Below are positions 4,707 through 6,451 of a stretch of 6,451 nucleotides of DNA, piece after piece. The translations under genes and the position numbers were made by a program. The stretch is taken from the NCBI GenBank assembly GCA_927911515.1, contig CAKMQH010000295.1, forward strand, positions 1 through 6,451, read 5' to 3'. The stretch comes from an uncultured Neisseria sp. (GTDB lineage: Bacteria; Pseudomonadota; Gammaproteobacteria; Burkholderiales; Neisseriaceae). Within the stretch, counting starts at the first letter, position 1, and the number at the start of each line of letters is the position of its first letter. The notes below the pieces were generated by a model. The model made no database searches. It saw only the letters and a program-made list of their open reading frames with translations, and had not been told where the DNA came from.

Positions 4707-6351
4707 CGAAACCGTTCTGAAAGTCGACCAAATCCTTGCCGAAACAGAGCAGGATTTCGAGTTGACCAAGTTTTCCAAGCTCAGCGCCATCGAAAACATC
4801 AAAAACCAACTCTCGGTGATCAGTAAAGGCAAAACCAGCCCCATCATCAACCTTGCCTACACCGATGTTGACCCGAAAAAAACCAGCGCCGTCCTCAACA
4901 GCATTGCCGACAACTACGTCGCGCAAAACCGCGAACGCGACATTCAAGTCGCCTCCAGCGGCTTGGCGTTCATCAGCGAAGAATTGCCTCGTCTGAAAGA
5001 AACCCTGCAAGAAGCAGAAAACAAACTCAATGCTTACCGCGAACGCGCCGGCTCGCTCGACATTCCGCTTGAGTCCAAAGGCGCGCTTGAAAGCCTGACC
5101 AGCATCGAAACCCAAATTACCCTGCTCAAAACCGAAGAAGCAGGTTTGGCAGAACTGTACACCCCGGAACACCCTTCCTATAAAGCCGTTTTGGACAAAC
5201 TGGCAGTACTCGAACGCGCCAAGAGCAAAATCAACCAGCAAATCGCCGGCCTGCCCAACACCCAACAGGAAGTCATCCGCCTGACCCGCGACGTAGAAAC
5301 CAACCAAGCGACCTACGTCCAACTCTTGGCGAAACAGCAAGAGCTCAACATCATGAAAGCCAGTGCGCAAGGCAACGTCCGTGTTGTTGACCATGCCTAC
5401 ACACCGGAAAAACCGATTGCCCCGCGCAAAGCCGTCATTACCGCATTAAGCGCGCTTGCCGCAGGTGCGCTTGCCTCCATGTGGTTCATGCTGCAAGGCC
5501 GTATGCGCCGAGGCATCACGTCGTCTGAAGAGATTGAAAGCCTCAATCTCGAAGTTGCCGCCCTTGTTCCCTACTCCAAAACCCAGCAAAAACGCGACCT
5601 GCTGAAACGCAAATTCAAGTCCCTGACCGGCCGCTCCAATTACCTGCTGGCAAACGAAGATGCCTCCGATGTCGCTGTCGAAGCCATCCGCGCCCTACGC
5701 ACCAACATCTACTTCTCCATGCTGGATGCGCGCAACAATGTCCTCATGATTACCGGCGCGGCTCCTGAAGCGGGTAAATCCTTTATTTCTGCCAACCTTG
5801 CCACCGTAATGGCACAATCCGGCAAACGCGTGTTGCTGATCGATACCGACATGCGTAAAGGCTATTTAGACCAACTGTTCAAACTGACGCCCGAATACGG
5901 CTTGGCAGACATCCTTTCCGGCCATGCCTCCCCTGCCAAAGCCGTTTGCGAGACGCGAATCGAAAACCTGCACCTCATCAGCAACGGCGGTTATCCTAAG
6001 AATCCGTCCGAGCTGCTGATGGACAGCCGTTTCACAGAACTGCTGACACACGCCCAAAAACGTTACGACTATGTAATCATCGACACCCCGCCTGTTCTCG
6101 CGGTTACCGATTCGACCATCGTCGGACAACATGCAGGTACGGTTCTGCTGGTCAGCCGCTACGGCAACACCACCACCAGAGAGCTTGAAATCAGTGCCGA
6201 CCGTCTGCGTCAGAACAAGATCAATATCAAAGGCGTCATCCTGAACGGCATGAAGCGTGAAGCCAACAGTATGTATGACTACTACGCCTACCATTCTCCG
6301 CAGGATGGCAAGAAACCGGTTAAAAAAGAAACGCCAGAAAACAAAGCTTAA
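4582..6351 (+). CDS. wzc: Wzc C-terminal part: periplasmic coil, second membrane helix, BY-kinase domain
   Basis: This is the main part of the same wzc gene; GTG 4582 is only the first possible start in this frame, not a believable native start. It holds the rest of the periplasmic domain with long helices (NKLNAYRERAGSLDIPLE, GLPNTQQEVIRLTRDVE), a second membrane helix (fragment residues 284-304), and a bacterial tyrosine kinase domain. Seen there are the oligomerisation motif EAIRALR (367-373, ExxRxxR), Walker A GAAPEAGKS (392-400), Walker A' VLLIDTDMR (417-425) and Walker B YVIIDTPP (497-504). The Tyr in MRKGY (428) aligns with the regulatory Tyr569 of E. coli Wzc. The end carries a Tyr cluster, MYDYYAYH (565-570, four Tyr), the autophosphorylation tail that Wzb would dephosphorylate. 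Add 139 for full-length numbering. The kinase domain itself is undamaged. Wzc works in the inner membrane and docks with Wza. Confidence 0.92.
   Translation: MSEEWINKPFKLTVKDSKNYILTLPNGTAKEGRVGTPLKINNETVLKVDQILAETEQDFELTKFSKLSAIENIKNQLSVISKGKTSPIINLAYTDVDPKKTSAVLNSIADNYVAQNRERDIQVASSGLAFISEELPRLKETLQEAENKLNAYRERAGSLDIPLESKGALESLTSIETQITLLKTEEAGLAELYTPEHPSYKAVLDKLAVLERAKSKINQQIAGLPNTQQEVIRLTRDVETNQATYVQLLAKQQELNIMKASAQGNVRVVDHAYTPEKPIAPRKAVITALSALAAGALASMWFMLQGRMRRGITSSEEIESLNLEVAALVPYSKTQQKRDLLKRKFKSLTGRSNYLLANEDASDVAVEAIRALRTNIYFSMLDARNNVLMITGAAPEAGKSFISANLATVMAQSGKRVLLIDTDMRKGYLDQLFKLTPEYGLADILSGHASPAKAVCETRIENLHLISNGGYPKNPSELLMDSRFTELLTHAQKRYDYVIIDTPPVLAVTDSTIVGQHAGTVLLVSRYGNTTTRELEISADRLRQNKINIKGVILNGMKREANSMYDYYAYHSPQDGKKPVKKETPENKA
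5518..5529 (+). repeat. Near-perfect DNA uptake sequence inside wzc
   Basis: acgtcgtctgaa matches AGGTCGTCTGAA at 11 of 12 positions, with the complete GTCGTCTGAA core. It lies in the linker between the second membrane helix and the kinase domain (ITSSEEIE). A weaker core match, TCGTCTGAA, occurs at about 4990. Confidence 0.65.
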
Positions 6352-6381
6352 AAGTCGAAAATCAAACCATTCTTCTGCTAA

Positions 6382-6429
6382 AAAAGGTCGTCTGAAAACT
6401 TGAAAAATCAAGTTTCAGACGAACCTTTT
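6382..6429 (+). terminator. DUS-containing terminator after wzc
   Basis: A long hairpin starts 30 bases after the wzc stop. Left arm: aaaaggt, cgtctg, aaaa, cttg (6382-6402). The loop is aaaaat. Right arm: caag, ttt, cagacg, a, acctttt (6409-6429). The left arm includes an exact AGGTCGTCTGAA at 6385-6396. The stem is about 20 bp with two single-base flaws: one extra A in the left arm (6395-6398) and one extra A in the right arm (near 6422), which breaks the second DUS copy. It ends in TTTT. It probably ends the wza-wzb-wzc transcript, and may serve a convergent gene beyond the window. The remaining bases to 6451 show nothing I recognise. Confidence 0.8.
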
Positions 6430-6451
6430 GATTATCCCTCTCGGTCTAGGC

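Noticed and set aside
4537..5394. A 285-residue open frame on the minus strand.
   Set aside because: It lies opposite the well-supported wzc coding region, has low-complexity F/G/V-rich composition typical of antisense of such genes, and shows no recognisable domain.
4164..6351. Wzc as a natural two-protein system (separate membrane activator and kinase, as in Gram-positive CpsC/CpsD).
   Set aside because: The break is at residue 134 in the periplasmic domain. A natural split would lie between the second membrane helix and the kinase domain, and here those remain fused.

Overview
The window looks like chromosomal DNA from a commensal Neisseria. The main evidence is the 12-mer AGGTCGTCTGAA, a dialect of the neisserial DNA uptake sequence (DUS). 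It occurs five times exactly, at 326-337 (minus strand), 349-360, 2321-2332, 2837-2848 and 6385-6396, and once with a single mismatch at 5518-5529. Pathogenic species mainly carry ATGCCGTCTGAA. The GTCGTCTGAA form is the one I associate with the N. mucosa / N. sicca / N. subflava type commensals. Gene content agrees with this, because the first gene pair has the order of the neisserial pgl (protein glycosylation) locus.

All genes lie on the plus strand. Positions 1-200 hold the 3' end of pglC (sugar aminotransferase), followed by a terminator-like hairpin and a DUS inverted repeat. Positions 394-2286 hold an intact pglD (UDP-GlcNAc 4,6-dehydratase, membrane anchored). Then comes a Wza-Wzb-Wzc polysaccharide export set: wza (2372-3506, outer-membrane lipoprotein channel), wzb (3669-about 4093, low-molecular-weight tyrosine phosphatase) and wzc (4164-6351, chain-length regulator / tyrosine autokinase). 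A DUS-containing terminator closes the region at 6382-6429.

Functionally, PglD and PglC make the UDP-4-amino-4,6-dideoxy-GlcNAc precursor of diNAcBac-type sugars used for pilin and lipoprotein O-glycosylation. Wza, Wzb and Wzc form the envelope-spanning export and control machinery of a Wzx/Wzy-dependent (group 1-like) capsule or exopolysaccharide. This differs in kind from the ABC-transporter capsule system (Ctr proteins) of N. meningitidis. No glycosyltransferase, Wzx or Wzy gene lies in the window.

The most striking feature is that four of the five genes (pglC, wza, wzb, wzc) carry a single-base frameshift, and each is repaired by adding or removing one A in a short A-run (32-35, 2375-2381, 3965-3969, 4562-4566). 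Conserved protein sequence continues undamaged on both sides of every break. The terminator at 6382-6429 also has one-base A discrepancies between its arms. Homopolymer errors in the read or assembly are the simplest explanation. Slippage mutation or a recently inactivated locus is the alternative. I found no clearly new biological system. The points of interest are the frameshift pattern, the pgl/wza-wzb-wzc linkage and the DUS structures.
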